Source: Parus major (taxonomy: Eukaryota; Chordata; Aves; Passeriformes; Paridae). From it: 64,000 nucleotides of DNA. The stretch spans positions 29,283,614-29,347,613 of the forward strand of contig NC_031771.1 in assembly GCF_001522545.3 (NCBI RefSeq). The letters are read 5' to 3'. The notes under the pieces are model-generated. The model was not told the origin of the DNA. It worked only from the letters and a program-made list of their open reading frames with translations, and did no database searches. Position numbers and translations under genes: made by a program. This document shows positions 48,493 through 61,262 of this stretch, piece by piece; the stretch's first letter is position 1, and each line of letters begins with the position of its first letter.

Positions 48493-49775
48493 AGAAATCT
48501 TCTATGATTCTATAATCTGCACTAGATTAGCAGTTGTTCTAGGAAATTTTTATCCTCTAAGAGCAGAAGATTTAGATTAGTTAGTGTTGTAATGGAATAA
48601 TTTTTTTTAAAAAATTGAAGAAAAACTAAATTTACAAAATCTAAGAAGAGCACACAATTTGATTAGGTTTGCTATTCTAGTTTAGTTTCTTGTTTTACAT
48701 GGTGTTGCCTCTTTGACTGCAGACTAATTTCCATCTCAGAATATCAAAAAACTGTAAATTGCAGATGACTCACAAAAAAAGTTTCAAGATAAGTATTCTT
48801 ATTGAGACCCACATGCTGATTATAATGATTGACACTAAGAAAGGTCTCAAATCAGTGTGGCATCCTGTAGGCTTTTTCACAGGTATAGCCATCTTTACTA
48901 TGCAGATCCTCAAGTGACTTCAAAGCCGCTTATAAGTAAGCCTTCAAAAACCTTAGCTCTGCTTGCCAGAATATTCATTTTAATCGCCTTAATTTTTTAT
49001 TTATCAGTAAAACATATGGAACTCATTTGACACTAAATGGAGAATATGTAGAGGCAATAATTCCCATCATTTAAAAAGGGTGACGATGAGACAGGAAGAC
49101 ACAAAATGATCCTGAAGGAATGTACTAAATCTTATGCTCAATTTTTATCAATACTGATCCTTAACCTTGTCTTTCCTTCTTTCCATATGCAGGCCTACAT
49201 AAAGGATTTCTGAGCTTAGACCGAAATGAAATTAATATAAATGATTTATCTATTTAACAAGCATCATGACTATTCAAGAAGCATATACCTGAAGGAACCA
49301 CTTGAATCTGTCACCAATGCTACATAATTCTTTCTAAAAAAATAATAATTTTTTTTAAAAATCAGGCAATATCTTTGTCCCATTTCTCCTGTTTTTGTAA
49401 CAGACTCTCTTCCCTTTTCCAGGCTATCTTAATTAGTGATAAGTTTATATCCCTGTGTTCTGGTGTCTATAAGCTTTTTGCTGTTTTCACCTAGCTGTTG
49501 TTAGCTATCATATTTTTTCACTATATTTATATATAACTCATTTTTTTTATTATTATCCTATTTCAGCTGAACCTATTTTCTTCTCATTAAATGTATTTCT
49601 CATTCCCCTGTTTATCTTGAAAAAAAAAGATTTTTCTTCCTTGTACATAACATTCCAGAGGAAGTCTCATGAGCGCTTTATGCAAGAACAGTAACTCATC
49701 TTACCTGCTTGACTGAAGTTTTCTAAGGCTGAATAACCATTGTTTAAAACTGCTTTGCTTTCATGATTTCAAGTA

Positions 49776-49890
49776 ATCATAGAATGTGTTGGGCTGGGAG
49801 GTACCTTTAAAAGCATCTAATGCCTTGATCAGAGATACCTTCCACAAGTTGCCCCAAGCCCTATTCAAACTGACCAATCCACTGGACATC
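49776..49890 (-). mobile_element. CR1 LINE 3'-end fragment
   Basis: The plus strand reads AATCATAGAATGTGTTGGGC, GGGAGGTACCTTTAAAAGCA, then ATACCTTCCACAAGTTGCCC and CAAGCCC, tracking the antisense CR1 3' end with small deletions. The sense strand is minus. It lies about 150 bases from the reverse-transcriptase relic at 50.03 kb in the same orientation, so both may belong to one internally deleted element. Confidence 0.85.
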
Positions 49891-50029
49891 CCAAAAGTTT
49901 TCTTTGTTTCTGCCTGCAGTGTTTCCATTATATAGCCTAAATCACTGATAGAAGTACTTTCTGAATTTCAAATTAGTGAATTTTATTCTACTTCTGTTAA
50001 TTAAGACATCTAATTCTTACTGTGTCTCC

Positions 50030-50600
50030 ATCCTTTTTGACAGTTTCATTGAATCGGCAAACTTCCACTGTCCAGGTGAACACAACAGCAAACAGTATTG
50101 AACAGGATTTTCCCCAATACTTATCCTTGAGTTCTACTACCAAACTTCAGCAAATTCAACAATTGTCTCACTATCAGAATTTCCTCAACCATCTTGCATC
50201 TCTGTCTTTCTCTGTATGGTATTATATCAAATGTTTTACTGAAATTAGATTAAAATTTAATTTCCCTGTCTAGACAATCAATCAGTTGTCTTATCAAAGA
50301 CAGATACAAGGTTAGTCTGACACAATCTATTTTTGATGAACTGATGCATTGTTTTCCAACATTTATTAATTTACAGTCATGACTTAAATACTTACTTTCA
50401 GTATTTATTCATAAATTGTATGCTGCTGAGGATAGACTAATCAGCTTGCAGCTGCATGTTTTTCTTCCCCTATAAGCTATATATTATATTTTCCTGTCAT
50501 ATGGTGCCACTCCAGCTTGGAAAATTCATTAGAAATTCCTACTAATAACTGCCAATTTCACAGGCCAGCTGTTTTGAACTTCTGTGAATGAAGAACATGC
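50030..50600 (-). mobile_element. Decayed CR1 LINE reverse-transcriptase region
   Basis: Minus-strand reading gives the CR1 polymerase landmarks in the right order with frameshifts between them: GKKN near 50475 (CR1 GKKEDPGNYRP), FSKTFD near 50240 (CR1 DFSKAFD), QG-stop-VLGKILFN near 50130 (CR1 QGSVLGPVLFN), and KFADSMKL near 50050 (CR1 KFADDTKL, the catalytic FADD box with the second aspartate lost). Spacing between FSKTFD and QG is shorter than in intact CR1, so about 60 bases have been deleted. The copy is dead and looks older than the 21.4-kb CR1. An 83-codon plus-strand frame (50022-50273) lies antisense to it and is not a gene. Confidence 0.88.
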
Positions 50601-51216
50601 ATTTCAGACAATATTCAAGCAGACCATTTTTAGCACCTTTCTCTAAACATTTTTTTTAAAAAATAAAACTGTTTCTTTTTGTCCACTACAATTATATACA
50701 ATAATATTATTTTGTTTACTCATTGTCCTCTACAATTATTACTCAATCAATAATACTCTTTTACAGCCATTCTGTTCTCCATTAGCATCTTTGCTGATTG
50801 GAGACTCTACATCATCAGTGAGAGGCACAAGCTTTAAGCACTCATACATGATCTGTTGACTGGAAAAATCCTTTGCTCAGTGTTTAAGTACCACACTCAA
50901 ACAGACTCTACTGCTGACAGGTGGAGGAAAAGGAAAATTTGTTAAACCAACATATATCTCCAGGACTTAATAAAAATAAAAGTAAAACAGCAAAATCTGA
51001 GAACAATTTTTTTTTTCAGGCAATAGAATTAATATTTTTCCCTTTAAAATGTGGTGTTGTTTAAGTACCTTCACAAGCCTTCAATATGACAATTTTATTT
51101 TTTTAAAAAGTATGTTTCTACAAACAGGAATATGTACATTTTGATTTTGTTGTATAGTGATGGATTTCACAAATTTACTTCTCTAATATAAGGCCAAGTT
51201 ACAATGAGCATATTTC

Positions 51217-51251
51217 ACCTCCTAGAGCTCAAAAATTTTGCTCTAGGAGGT
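51217..51251. repeat. Perfect 12-bp hairpin
   Basis: ACCTCCTAGAGC (51217-51228) and GCTCTAGGAGGT (51240-51251) are exact reverse complements with an 11-base loop that itself contains AAAATTTT. Confidence 0.9.
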
Positions 51252-53118
51252 TTATTTGTTAATTGCTTGGTAAAGTACAACTGTGTTGTGTTACTTTCCT
51301 CTCCTTCCCTCTCCTTTCCCCATAGCTTTTCACAGTGTGTTAATACACTGAAAATAAATCCTTTCACCAGCTTTTTAATTTTGATAATTGTTAATTTTGT
51401 GTAATTCCATTGTAATCGTAGCTTATATTTTTATTGCAGGTTAACCTGTGCTTTGGCAATCTGAGGAATGAATACAAATTGTGTGATACAAGAACCTTAA
51501 AAAAAAAATTGGATTTTTGTTGTTGTTATTCAAGATCTAGCAAAGCAAACAAATCTCTTTTGGCAGACTATGCTTACTGTTACAATGTTTGCAATTCCAT
51601 GTTTTACATCTAAAACTAAAGGATATCGGCCTGTATAATTTGACTTTTGTACATTTTCCATTTAAGATTCTAACTTCATGAACATTAAGAAAAGATTATT
51701 TTTAAGCTCCATTTTTATTGCCAGCAATTTCTGTTCATATAATATTCTCAACATACCTGAACTTCAATACTGTCAAAGTTAACACATGTAATCTTGTTTC
51801 AAGAGACTTTACCTCAATAAATATGTCACAAATATTTTCTTCTTAAGTTGGAATTATTTTAATTGACTTGGCATTTGACTCTGTTAATCAACGTTCATCT
51901 TATCTCAGTTGAAGTAATTTAACCTGAGTTCAATTAAATTAATTCTCAGTCTCATTCTTAGAAAATTGAATTCACAATTATAGTCTGTACAAGACTATTT
52001 AAATTTCCCAGAATGAGAAGTGTGATATTTCAATATCTGTATATGGTCCTAAATGAAACTTACGTCTGATTTCCTTAGCAATTTCTTTCCAGCTGAGATT
52101 TCTGACCCACGTATTCAACCTTCTTGACAATTTTTCTCTATTGTGTGAATTTCCTTTGTTCTGATTTCCTTAGTAGTGACTTAGAAGGAATAAATGCTCA
52201 TTCTCTTTTCTCTTGGAAAAAGAGGAAGCAACAGGTGAAACCATCAGTCAGAAAGCGCAAAGCAAGCAAAGAGAAGGCAAGCGCCTAAGTTAGCTATTCC
52301 CTCTAAAGAGTCCTGTTTGCTACAGGGTGTTTGGATGGCCTGAAAAAATAATTTGTCATACACCTGGAGAAAAGTCACATTAGTGACTGTTAAATACAGA
52401 AATACCACCACTGACAGCAAAAGATTCTGAACCTGGAACAGTAGGGATTCCTTGGAAGTATCACTTCACATTTTGACTGTTTACGCTCCCTCCTCTGGGT
52501 ATCTATAATTGGATGGCAAGTGCTGCTATATATCATTATAGCTCAATGTGATCTAAGTATTCAGAAATTCTGTGTTATAATGATGGCTCTGTTTAATGAC
52601 TTGCAGTAAAGATATTCACCACTTGCACAATATAAAGGAAGATAATAATTTTTCACATAAGAAAATTGGTATGAGCTTGTGGTGTGACTACAAAATATCT
52701 TCAGTCAATTACGCAGTCACATCTTTTGCTAAATATAACCTCTGGTGGGGGGATTTTTGGGTTATTTTTGTTTCTGTCCTTTGATTTTTTTAGGAGTATT
52801 GGTTTGGGTTTTTTTAAGAAATTGATCCAAAAGTATACTGAAGCTGTCAACTTAATATTACTAAATGTTCCAGACTTTAAGGAAAATATATGAAACTATG
52901 ACCATACAGTCTATATTTACATATTTGTGCAAATGTTTCATAGAATTTTTGGCAACAGGACACAGATATGCTTGGTTTAATTTTCTATCTCTTACTCAAT
53001 GGGAATTTTACTTTCTTTATCATGATTTATAATATTAGAATATTTTATATTAGCATCAGATCACTGCTTTGTGACAACATTCACTAATATATACTTATTC
53101 ACTATGCCCTTTATGTTT

Positions 53119-53120
53119 TA

Positions 53121-53152
<32 letters not shown>

Positions 53153-53156
53153 CACA
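53119..53156. repeat. (TA)n microsatellite with CA interruptions
   Basis: About 17 TA units broken once by CA and ending in CACAC. Confidence 0.9.
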
Positions 53157-54581
53157 CTCTGTTTGCTTTAGAGAAGGGAAGATATTATATATTCAGTTCA
53201 ATTCTTGCTGTCATAGAGGCAACACAGAATATTCCTTGGGTTTTCTATAATTTTAACTCTGTTTTCAGCAGAAATCAATTATGTTTGTTCCCCACAAGTG
53301 AAAGCAAACCGAAACCTGTAAAATCTTTATATAAAAACCTTAAGATAAATGAAAAGCCTAGCTCACATGAGTTGTTAAGAAAATATATGGGTTTGTTCTT
53401 GCTTTGCTTTTGGGTCGTGATGGGTTATTAACAAAGACCAATTTTAAGCTTGTTTCCTAAGACTGTCTCTACTAGCAGCAAAAGGAGACATTCATTTAGA
53501 GGACAAATCGGAGCACACAAATCACCCTCTGGTATGGGCTTTCCACTTCTTGATGTATAGGGCAACTATAGGGAGACAAATCTCCTGGGCTGATAAGGAG
53601 ACCACTAAAATCAGAGGAGTTTGGAAATCTGAACATTTTTTGAATTAAGCAATTTTCTTTCCATACAGTTTCAGCAAGGTAACATGCTATAGTAGGAAAA
53701 ATGAACATCACTAAATCATATTAATGTAGAACAGAAGATGCTGAGAACTATCCCTTCAAATTTAATATCTCTTTTTAAATTTAGTCTATCATCTTCTGGA
53801 GGAAAGTAAGATGTTTTAATAATTAAAGAACTCAGTTATTCAGGGAAGCTTGATCTATTTGACTACTAAAACACTGATGACAAGGGTGTCTATACTTCTC
53901 TTTTTCATCTCCTGCCTTTTACCCCTGCCTTGACAAGTCCATATATGACTTAGTTCAAAATGATACTGTGAACTTGAAAACTACTGTTCTGATCACAAAT
54001 TCTTTTCTACTGCCAGAGGTAAGTTTGGTTTGTATGAATTAACTCAAAAATAATTAAGAACCAACTTTGGCTGTTTTTTATTTCTAATTGTTACTGCACA
54101 TACAGCCAGCTGTTCCTGTTCCAAATTGGGCTGGGCAGAGAGGGGATGGGAGTAGGCAGAATTTTAAAAAATGTATAGTTGCAAATACTGAAATGACATA
54201 GACAGGAGCTCAACTCAGTGAATCCACCACCCTGCTACTAAAGTAACCACCAAATTTCTCAAATAAAAATGACCTAAATTTTAGACTTATGGCAGTCATT
54301 TACGTATATATTTATATAGTTTTAGATTGTCTGAATCAGAAGCTCCAAACATAAGAATACTTACATGACATTACTGCAACTGATTAGTTCAGAAAAAAAT
54401 GACATTAACTATTCAGACTTCTCCAGAATTTTCAATATTATTCTTGTAAATGGCTTAATTTTGTGGAAAATCTGAGAAAACCAATGACTAGGAACGGAAA
54501 GTCTTTTCTGCCATGTGGAAACACAGACTTCTTTCAAGTACACGTCTCCAACAGGTATTAATTTTGTACAAATGACATGAT

Positions 54582-54594
54582 AAAAAAAAAAAAA
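54582..54594. repeat. Poly(A) run of about 13
   Basis: A simple homopolymer with no retrocopy context. Confidence 0.8.
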
Positions 54595-55122
54595 ATTAAG
54601 ATGCTTTAATTTGAATTACCAACTATTGTGGTCTATAAGAAAAATACTGGATATTCATGTTCAGCTCTACTCTTATGCTGTTATCAGATGTCAATATGTT
54701 GCAGTGAAAATCATTTTCACGGGATTGAGGTATTTGGCCAACTTCCTATTCACTAAACATAATTATGTCAAGAGCCTATCTTGAAGGACAGCAATTAATT
54801 TTAGACTGCTTGGAAAATATTCCCTGTTAGTTAACAACACTGAAACTCTTAACTAGACTTTCCCACAATAAAAGCAGATCCACCTTTAACATTCAATGTA
54901 ACCAAGTGTGATGTAAAGAGTTTTGGTTGTGTCTTCCATACTTTCTGTGTTGATATATGACATTAGTGTTTGTAAAAGCAAAATATTACATGAAATATAC
55001 CACATCTTGTAGGGTATCATAAAATTAAAATTTCCATAGGATTTAAAGTGAGAACAGAAACTATTTCAGTTTTAACTAGTGTGACCCACTCTTGCAATAA
55101 GTCCGTATATATAAAATAGAAC

Positions 55123-55138
55123 ATATATATATATATAT
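55123..55138. repeat. (AT)8 microsatellite
   Basis: Eight uninterrupted AT units. A second AT array follows about 75 bases later. Confidence 0.9.
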
Positions 55139-55210
55139 GATCTCTTATCCATCAATTGAGAATTTTAATTTTCCTTCAAAATTACTCTCATTTATTAAAA
55201 TTAAACATTA

Positions 55211-55229
55211 ATATATATATATATATATA
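55211..55229. repeat. (AT)9 microsatellite
   Basis: Nine uninterrupted AT units followed by T-rich sequence. Confidence 0.9.
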
Positions 55230-55984
55230 AAATTTTTTTCTTTTAACATTTTTTTTAATGTATCCAACATTAGCTTCTGAGGAACAGATTCATGCATCTT
55301 TCTCTGGACAAAGAGATTTCAGTCTAGAAAAGATTGTATTCTGATGTAAATGACAAGTGATGCTAACATTGCTTCTTCAACTTTGCCTTAAAATCAGCCA
55401 AAACATTTTACTAGTTTTTCTAATACTTTCATTTTTTCCCCCAACATCATTTTTGAGTGTGGACACTAAAACTTGTTATGCCATCATAGTATGGATCTCA
55501 ATAGCAATATTGACCATAGTACAATTACTTTCTCTAAGAATTCAAGAATCATACAACCTAATTTTTAGCCACTGCATTTCTCAGATGTTCTTTATTAATT
55601 TTTCATCCACTGGGGTGCCTAGGAATTATTTCCAAAAAATGGGTAGTTAACATAAAAATATGAATTGCACTCTTCAGATACATTTGTGATCCTGATTTTT
55701 AAGAAGATATTGGTTCATACTGTAGACTGTCTGAAACCAGATTACTCTCTACAACTCATTCTTCTAATTAACATGTACTCCAATGCTTATAAGCATAAGT
55801 TTTATGGCTTTTCATTTATTAAAGTATGGACTAAGACACTTTGCCTGGTTGTCATTTTAACATATATCAAACTTGAATTAATATAGTTCCCTGAAATATT
55901 TTCTTTGTACTACTTTCTGCAACATGCAAGCTATCAAGCCTTGTATATACTGAAAACACTGAAGTTTCCTGATGACAAAAAAGT

Positions 55985-56180
55985 TTTTAAAAAAACTCCA
56001 AAACCAGACAATAGTATCATCTCTCCCATGGGGAACAAAACCCAAGCAACCGAAAAAAAACTCCAAATAAAAACAGTAACCAAACAAGAACAACAAACCC
56101 CCCACAACCAACAAAAAATTGAAAAAAAAACCCAACAAAAAACAGAAGCAAAAAACCACCACCAACCCCAAACTCAAACT
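55985..56180. repeat. A/C-rich low-complexity tract
   Basis: About 200 bases of A runs, AACC and AACAA words on the plus strand. It leaves both strands poor in stops and accounts for ~100-codon frames on both strands (55905-56207 plus, 55878-56177 minus). These translate to Gln/Lys/Thr-rich and Phe/Gly-rich strings with no domain. Confidence 0.8.
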
Positions 56181-56683
56181 TATGAGAAAGAAAACAAAAT
56201 TACTTAGGAAGAAGTGAGAGGATATTGATTTTAAAAAGGAGTTGCAGCCTCTGAATCACTGAGGAGAATTGTGCTGTGTGACTGTGAATCATAATATGAA
56301 GAGGATATGTTAATCAAGGGCCAACCAATTGACTTGGAACTTTCAATGTACTACTTACCAAGTAAAAAGAGTTTCAGAAGAGAATGTCAAAACATATCTT
56401 TAAATATAAATTAAGGCAATATTTTCATTGATTATTCACGGCTTCAGAAGTGCAGAAGAAATTTTCCCTGTGGTTATTATGACCTCATATGCAAGCAAAT
56501 TTATGATAGAAACACAGGTTAAAAGGGCTTAACTATCCAAATTAACAATAGGGGAAATGTGATTTGGAAACAAGTGTAACTAGTGAGATACCTTATTTAT
56601 ATATTAGTCTTTAACTACTTTAAGGCTGTTTCCTGTATCCTTTGAAATTTATCTGTAGTTAAAGCACAAAAAAGAAGGGACTG

Positions 56684-56746
56684 TGGACTCAGTGATCCTC
56701 GTGGGACCCTTCTGACTCAGAATATTCTGTGATTTTGTGATTCTGT
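56684..56746 (+). mobile_element. CR1 LINE 3'-end fragment
   Basis: GTGATCCTCGTGGGACCCTT, CTGACTCAGAATATTCTGTG and ATTTTGTGATTCTG match the CR1 3' end closest to the tail carried by the SINE at 44.9 kb. No tRNA-like head is visible upstream, so it is called a CR1 end rather than a SINE. The sense strand is plus. Confidence 0.85.
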
Positions 56747-58781
56747 CAAAAAAATAAGTCAAAATTCCAGCACAAGACATATTCTGGCAGGATACGACAT
56801 CTTGTTTAATATCTATTTAATAGATATTAGGTTAGGAGAGCAGACAGAGTTACTAGTCATGAAGGAACAAGGACAACACAGATGTGGAAGAACTGGATAA
56901 AAAAAAGAAGCTATTAAGGAAAAGGAGCCATGTCAGGTGAAGGATGAGGAATAAAAATAAGTAAACTACTAGATAAAGTTGCTGAAGCAATTATCTACAG
57001 CAAAATGTCTCTACATCAATTACAGTGCTGTTATTTGTGACAATATCAAGGACATTGGCATGTGAAGCCATACCACCTACAGAGGTACCTAAACAGATAC
57101 TTTAACATACCAAGGAATGAGAAATTCCAATTTGATAGTTTGGTCCCTTTCAAATACTACTGCCACATCTATAAAGGCTCATTGATCACTGAGGAAGCTC
57201 TGCCCTCATTATTCAGACTGCTTCTGCAGGGTTCCCTCCAAGGCTATACACAGAGCAGCCTGCTGCTGGAGGTTTCAGAATCTGAGAAGTGGACACAATC
57301 AGTGAGAAGCCTTCAGAAATACTTACACAGCTGAAAACACTGAAACAGTCTGTGCTAGTGGTGTTTGAAAGCACACGACATATTTGTTGAATAAACTCAG
57401 ACTCCTGTATCATTTAAATCCACAGGTTTAACTGCACAGCATGATAGGTTTGCATACATTCCTTTGGACCAATACACCAAAATGCCCGTTTTAAAACAAT
57501 ATCTGAATTCAGTGTCCCACAACAACCTGGAGTAAATATTTGGCCCTAGCAATTCCCTAGCAGCTGCCTGCAGTAAATTATTTGTCTGCATGGGTAGGAC
57601 CAAGCCAGCCCCTGCTACTCAAGGCATATTTCAGACTTCACAAAGCCAAAGCAGGGAGAGGAACAAGTAAGAGCTTCTGGAAGTTTCTCACTGCCTTAGA
57701 TAATGTATTATGCTGGTCTCTGTCCTGCTACTGTACCACTTAACTCTGTGCCCTGAGAGAACAGCTCTTAGCATTGGCTTTGTCTTTTGTGTCCCACACA
57801 CCCAACCAGTACTGGGGCCTGTGTAAAGCCAAGGCACTCACATGAAATACAAGTGGTTTCTGCAGCTGCTGCTTCTTCTGAGCACCTTTGAGATGTAATA
57901 TTTTGCTCCTATATTGGTATCATCAAAAGAAAGATAAAATTTTTAAAATACTCATTGAAATAAGCATATATTTCAAAATAGAGGTCTCCCCAACTCTATA
58001 GCATTGATTCCAAAAAAGGACTAAACCTCAAGGGGAAATCTTAAGCCACTTCATTACTTTCAAAACCCAAAAGAAATAAATGCAATATTATGCAAACTTC
58101 ATGAACTAAAGAACAATGCCATGGCATATCCTCTAACATTGACTGTTAATTATGTTATGTAAAAGATACTTACATGAGGTTAAATATCTTCACTATTTCA
58201 TAATAGGGAATTCTGAGACAGGCTAATGGCTTTCTTCAGGCAAAGAGATGTCAATGTCAGAAGCACAATTAGGATTTTTTCAGAGGTTTACAGATCCTAC
58301 TCCTACACTATTAGCTCACTCTACTGCCATTCATTAACATAAAAGCCTTCCAAAGCAGTGCAGTTGGTTTGTAATATCATCTATGTATCAAAGTGACCTA
58401 AATCACATTATAATGCTCAGCTTCTACAGAGAGTCATTGAAGTTATCAAGAATCAAGGCTTAAACCTTTGCTGCTGCTTGACTAAGAATAAAATGTGATG
58501 AAAAGAATTAAATCAAAGATTTGTTTGCATCCTGAAATAGAAATCATGATTTACCACTTCAAAATATTGTAGGGAGCATACACAAAGACAGCAGAATTAG
58601 TGACAGAACTGCCAAAGTGACTTCCCCTGAAATGATGCATATGAAGAACATCCATGTGTAACAGCAGGATCTAAATACTAAATGGTAATAATGATGTAGA
58701 TTTAGGGGGGAAAATAAAGAAAAAGAAAAGAAAAAAAAAAGCATGCTACAGTTTTGTTTTCTCAAGTATCAAATATGCACT

Positions 58782-58881
58782 TTGGAAAGATGTCAGCACC
58801 ATCTTTCCAATTTTTGAGAAGAAATAGATACCTGAAGGAATTCAGAAGTCTCTGCACTTAGTCCTGACACCAGTGTCAGGA
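58782..58881. repeat. Two perfect inverted repeats within 100 bases
   Basis: TTGGAAAGATG (58782-58792) pairs with CATCTTTCCAA (58800-58810). TCCTGACAC (58862-58870) pairs with GTGTCAGGA (58873-58881), an almost uninterrupted palindrome. Confidence 0.85.
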
Positions 58882-59213
58882 TGCACCTTGGTGAGCTCCA
58901 ATTTAATGTCTGTGTCCAGACTGAGAAATGCACAGAAGAGCATTAACTTCTAGAGATTGTATTTATATGCTATAAATAAGCACTGCAACATGCTCTTGGT
59001 TGATTACAATTTGAAAAATTGCAATGTAAAAGTGATACTTTCTTCTACTGTATTTTCTGTGTATGACACTTGCCAAGTAAACTGACTGCTATGCAAATAA
59101 CAGAACATCCTTTGTGTTTGCACTTCTATTTGTAGTGTGCAACCCTTTAATAGCTATGCCATTCATAGAAAACAGGATACACAGAGGGGGGTTTATGTTT
59201 ATGTATAAGCATT

Positions 59214-59247
59214 CATATATATTCACATAAGCATGTGAATATATATG
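59214..59247. repeat. Perfect 15-bp hairpin
   Basis: CATATATATTCACAT (59214-59228) and ATGTGAATATATATG (59233-59247) are exact reverse complements around AAGC, making this the longest uninterrupted stem among the short-loop hairpins seen. Confidence 0.9.
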
Positions 59248-61179
59248 TATGGAACACAACTGTTCCCTAGTGATTTATCAGTTTCACAGGCTTTTTCTTA
59301 TGGTTCCAAGAAGCACCAGAAAAAAAGAGAGACATCTGTCATTTCCTCTCAACTATCCTGTTCTCTCCTTTTATAAATAAGTAATACTGAATAGTTTAAA
59401 AATTGCAAAAAAGACTAGAGGACATTAAAAAAAGGGAAATAATCAGGATTTTTTTCTTAATTTACAAACCTTTACATTAATACAATAAATAAAAATTAAA
59501 CCCACATATTTTTGGTATAAAACATTAAGTCTAGAAGAGGTTGAGAAAATCCCACATGCTCAGAACATGTTATGTATTAGTGTATATCATAATATTAATA
59601 TGAAAACATTGGTACAAACATATCTGCTTTGCTCTGTTTTTCAGCTAAAGTAAAAGAGAACAAGCTCCATGTGGAAAATTTCACATGTTACAAAGAAATA
59701 TTTTAACTGGATCTTAGTGATGTTGCGGTTGGAACTAGAGCTTATAAAAAAGCAAAGAACTCTGTTAGTTTACTGATGGTATAGCTGTTTTCTTTGGCAA
59801 TAATCTCTTTCCCCTGTTTCTTTATTTATTGAAAGGAACTGGCTTGCCATTAATTTAAAATAAATAGAGCATTTGTTCCTACAGTGTCTTAAGTGATACA
59901 GAGATTCTAAATAATTTTCAAATCTCAGATAATGTGTAAACATTAACTTCCTATAATTAAGGGAAAAAAAGGAAAATGAGATCAGTACCCTTAACCCAAT
60001 CAAATCTTTGTCTGTACCTTTTATTAATTAGGACTTTGATTGACCTTCAAATAAAATAGCTTTGATAGATAAAACCAGTTAAGCAAACTAAGAGATAACA
60101 GGAAATGTGTTTTTTCAAAAGAACACTGACTTTGAAAAGAATCCTTGTTTGTTATCTCAAGTATTATTTTATTATCACATTCATTCTATTCTCAGTTGTA
60201 ATAAAATGAGACAAAGTCATACACTTGTTCTCTCTTTTCTCTTTTCTCCTGGTGGAGTTATAGCAGTCAGGATTCCAGAAAAGCGTGTTTGTGTCACTGG
60301 TTACTTAGAGAACACATTGGCAATGAACAGATTTTACACTTCTTGTCGTATACTATTAATGAGCTGCTCATGCCTAGAGTCAATGAATCATGAAGTTCCT
60401 AAACTCTAAGACATTCCAGAAATTTTAGTCAACTAGGTAAAATACCTACATATCAACGAAGTTACTTGTATTATTTATGTATCTGTTTTCTGGTATAAAA
60501 TACTAATATTAATACTAATAGAAATTCTTTTAAAACACAATGGGTTTTGTTTGCCAGTTTCAGGAAGACAGGTTAGTTCAAAAATTTACTGAGTTTGCAG
60601 CTGCTAAACAGTATAAATATATGATTACAATAACTAGTAAATAAATTGATCAAAATTAGCAATGTCTTGTAGTCTTCCATTGCATCCTTCTCAAATAAAA
60701 GTTCTCTATTCCATGACTAATTTTACATCCTTGTACAACCCTGAAGACACGATAATAGATGTAGTTTCACTACTGATTGGCCTACAGAGATTTTTGGCAG
60801 GATATTCAGAGATCCCCATCTCCTCCTATACAGGTAAAAATCTTACAAATAACTCCATCTCCAAATGATTCAGAAATAGTTAATACAGAAAACAATGATA
60901 TTTTTGCCTTGCCCTCTAATGCTGACACCGTAACAGAATACCTTCTTATGGGAAGTTTAACACTGGAATGATAATATTTGACTTGAATTCTCTATGTCAT
61001 TTCAAAAAATGTTAAACTAATTCTATCATTTGTCCATCAATACATTTCCAGAAAATTAGGACTAAATTTCAGTTGAGTCCTTAACTACAGATCAGTTTCC
61101 TTTGTTGCTGAGATATGAACATGGTTTATACCCTGACAGCATTTCAAAGTTTGCTACTCAATGAATTAGTTGCTTCTCA

Positions 61180-61262
61180 AAAACAACAAACCCAAACAAA
61201 AAAAAAATCCTGTAAAACCAACCAACCAATCCACCCACTCACCCAAGACATAAGATTAAAAA
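61180..61262. repeat. A/C-rich low-complexity tract
   Basis: Text such as CAAAAACAACAAACCCAAAC, then CCAACCAACCAATCCACCCA. No mobile element was recognised beside it. Confidence 0.7.

Larger units (their letters stand above)
50601..56683. other. Gene-free AT-rich interval
   Basis: No gene is supported. It contains a 12-bp hairpin (51217-51251), three AT microsatellites (53.1, 55.12 and 55.21 kb) and an A/C-rich tract (55.98-56.18 kb). An imperfect direct repeat around GTCCACTACAATTAT / GTCCTCTACAATTAT lies near 50680-50740. Confidence 0.6.

Noticed and set aside
55878..56207. Opposed ~100-codon frames
   Set aside because: They come from the A/C-rich low-complexity tract; the translations are Gln/Lys/Thr-rich on one strand and Phe/Gly-rich on the other with no domain.
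57062..57334. 90-codon open frame on the plus strand
   Set aside because: The sequence is slightly GC-richer and looks more protein-like, but no family is recognised and no flanking splice sites stand out.
4486..59247. The short hairpins as microRNA genes or MITE transposons
   Set aside because: The stems are 9-16 pairs, below usual precursor length, and no flanking target duplications or shared termini were seen among them.
60662..60868. Possible exon ending at a GGTAAAA donor near 60834
   Set aside because: The donor-like text is fair, but no clear acceptor or recognisable protein was found.
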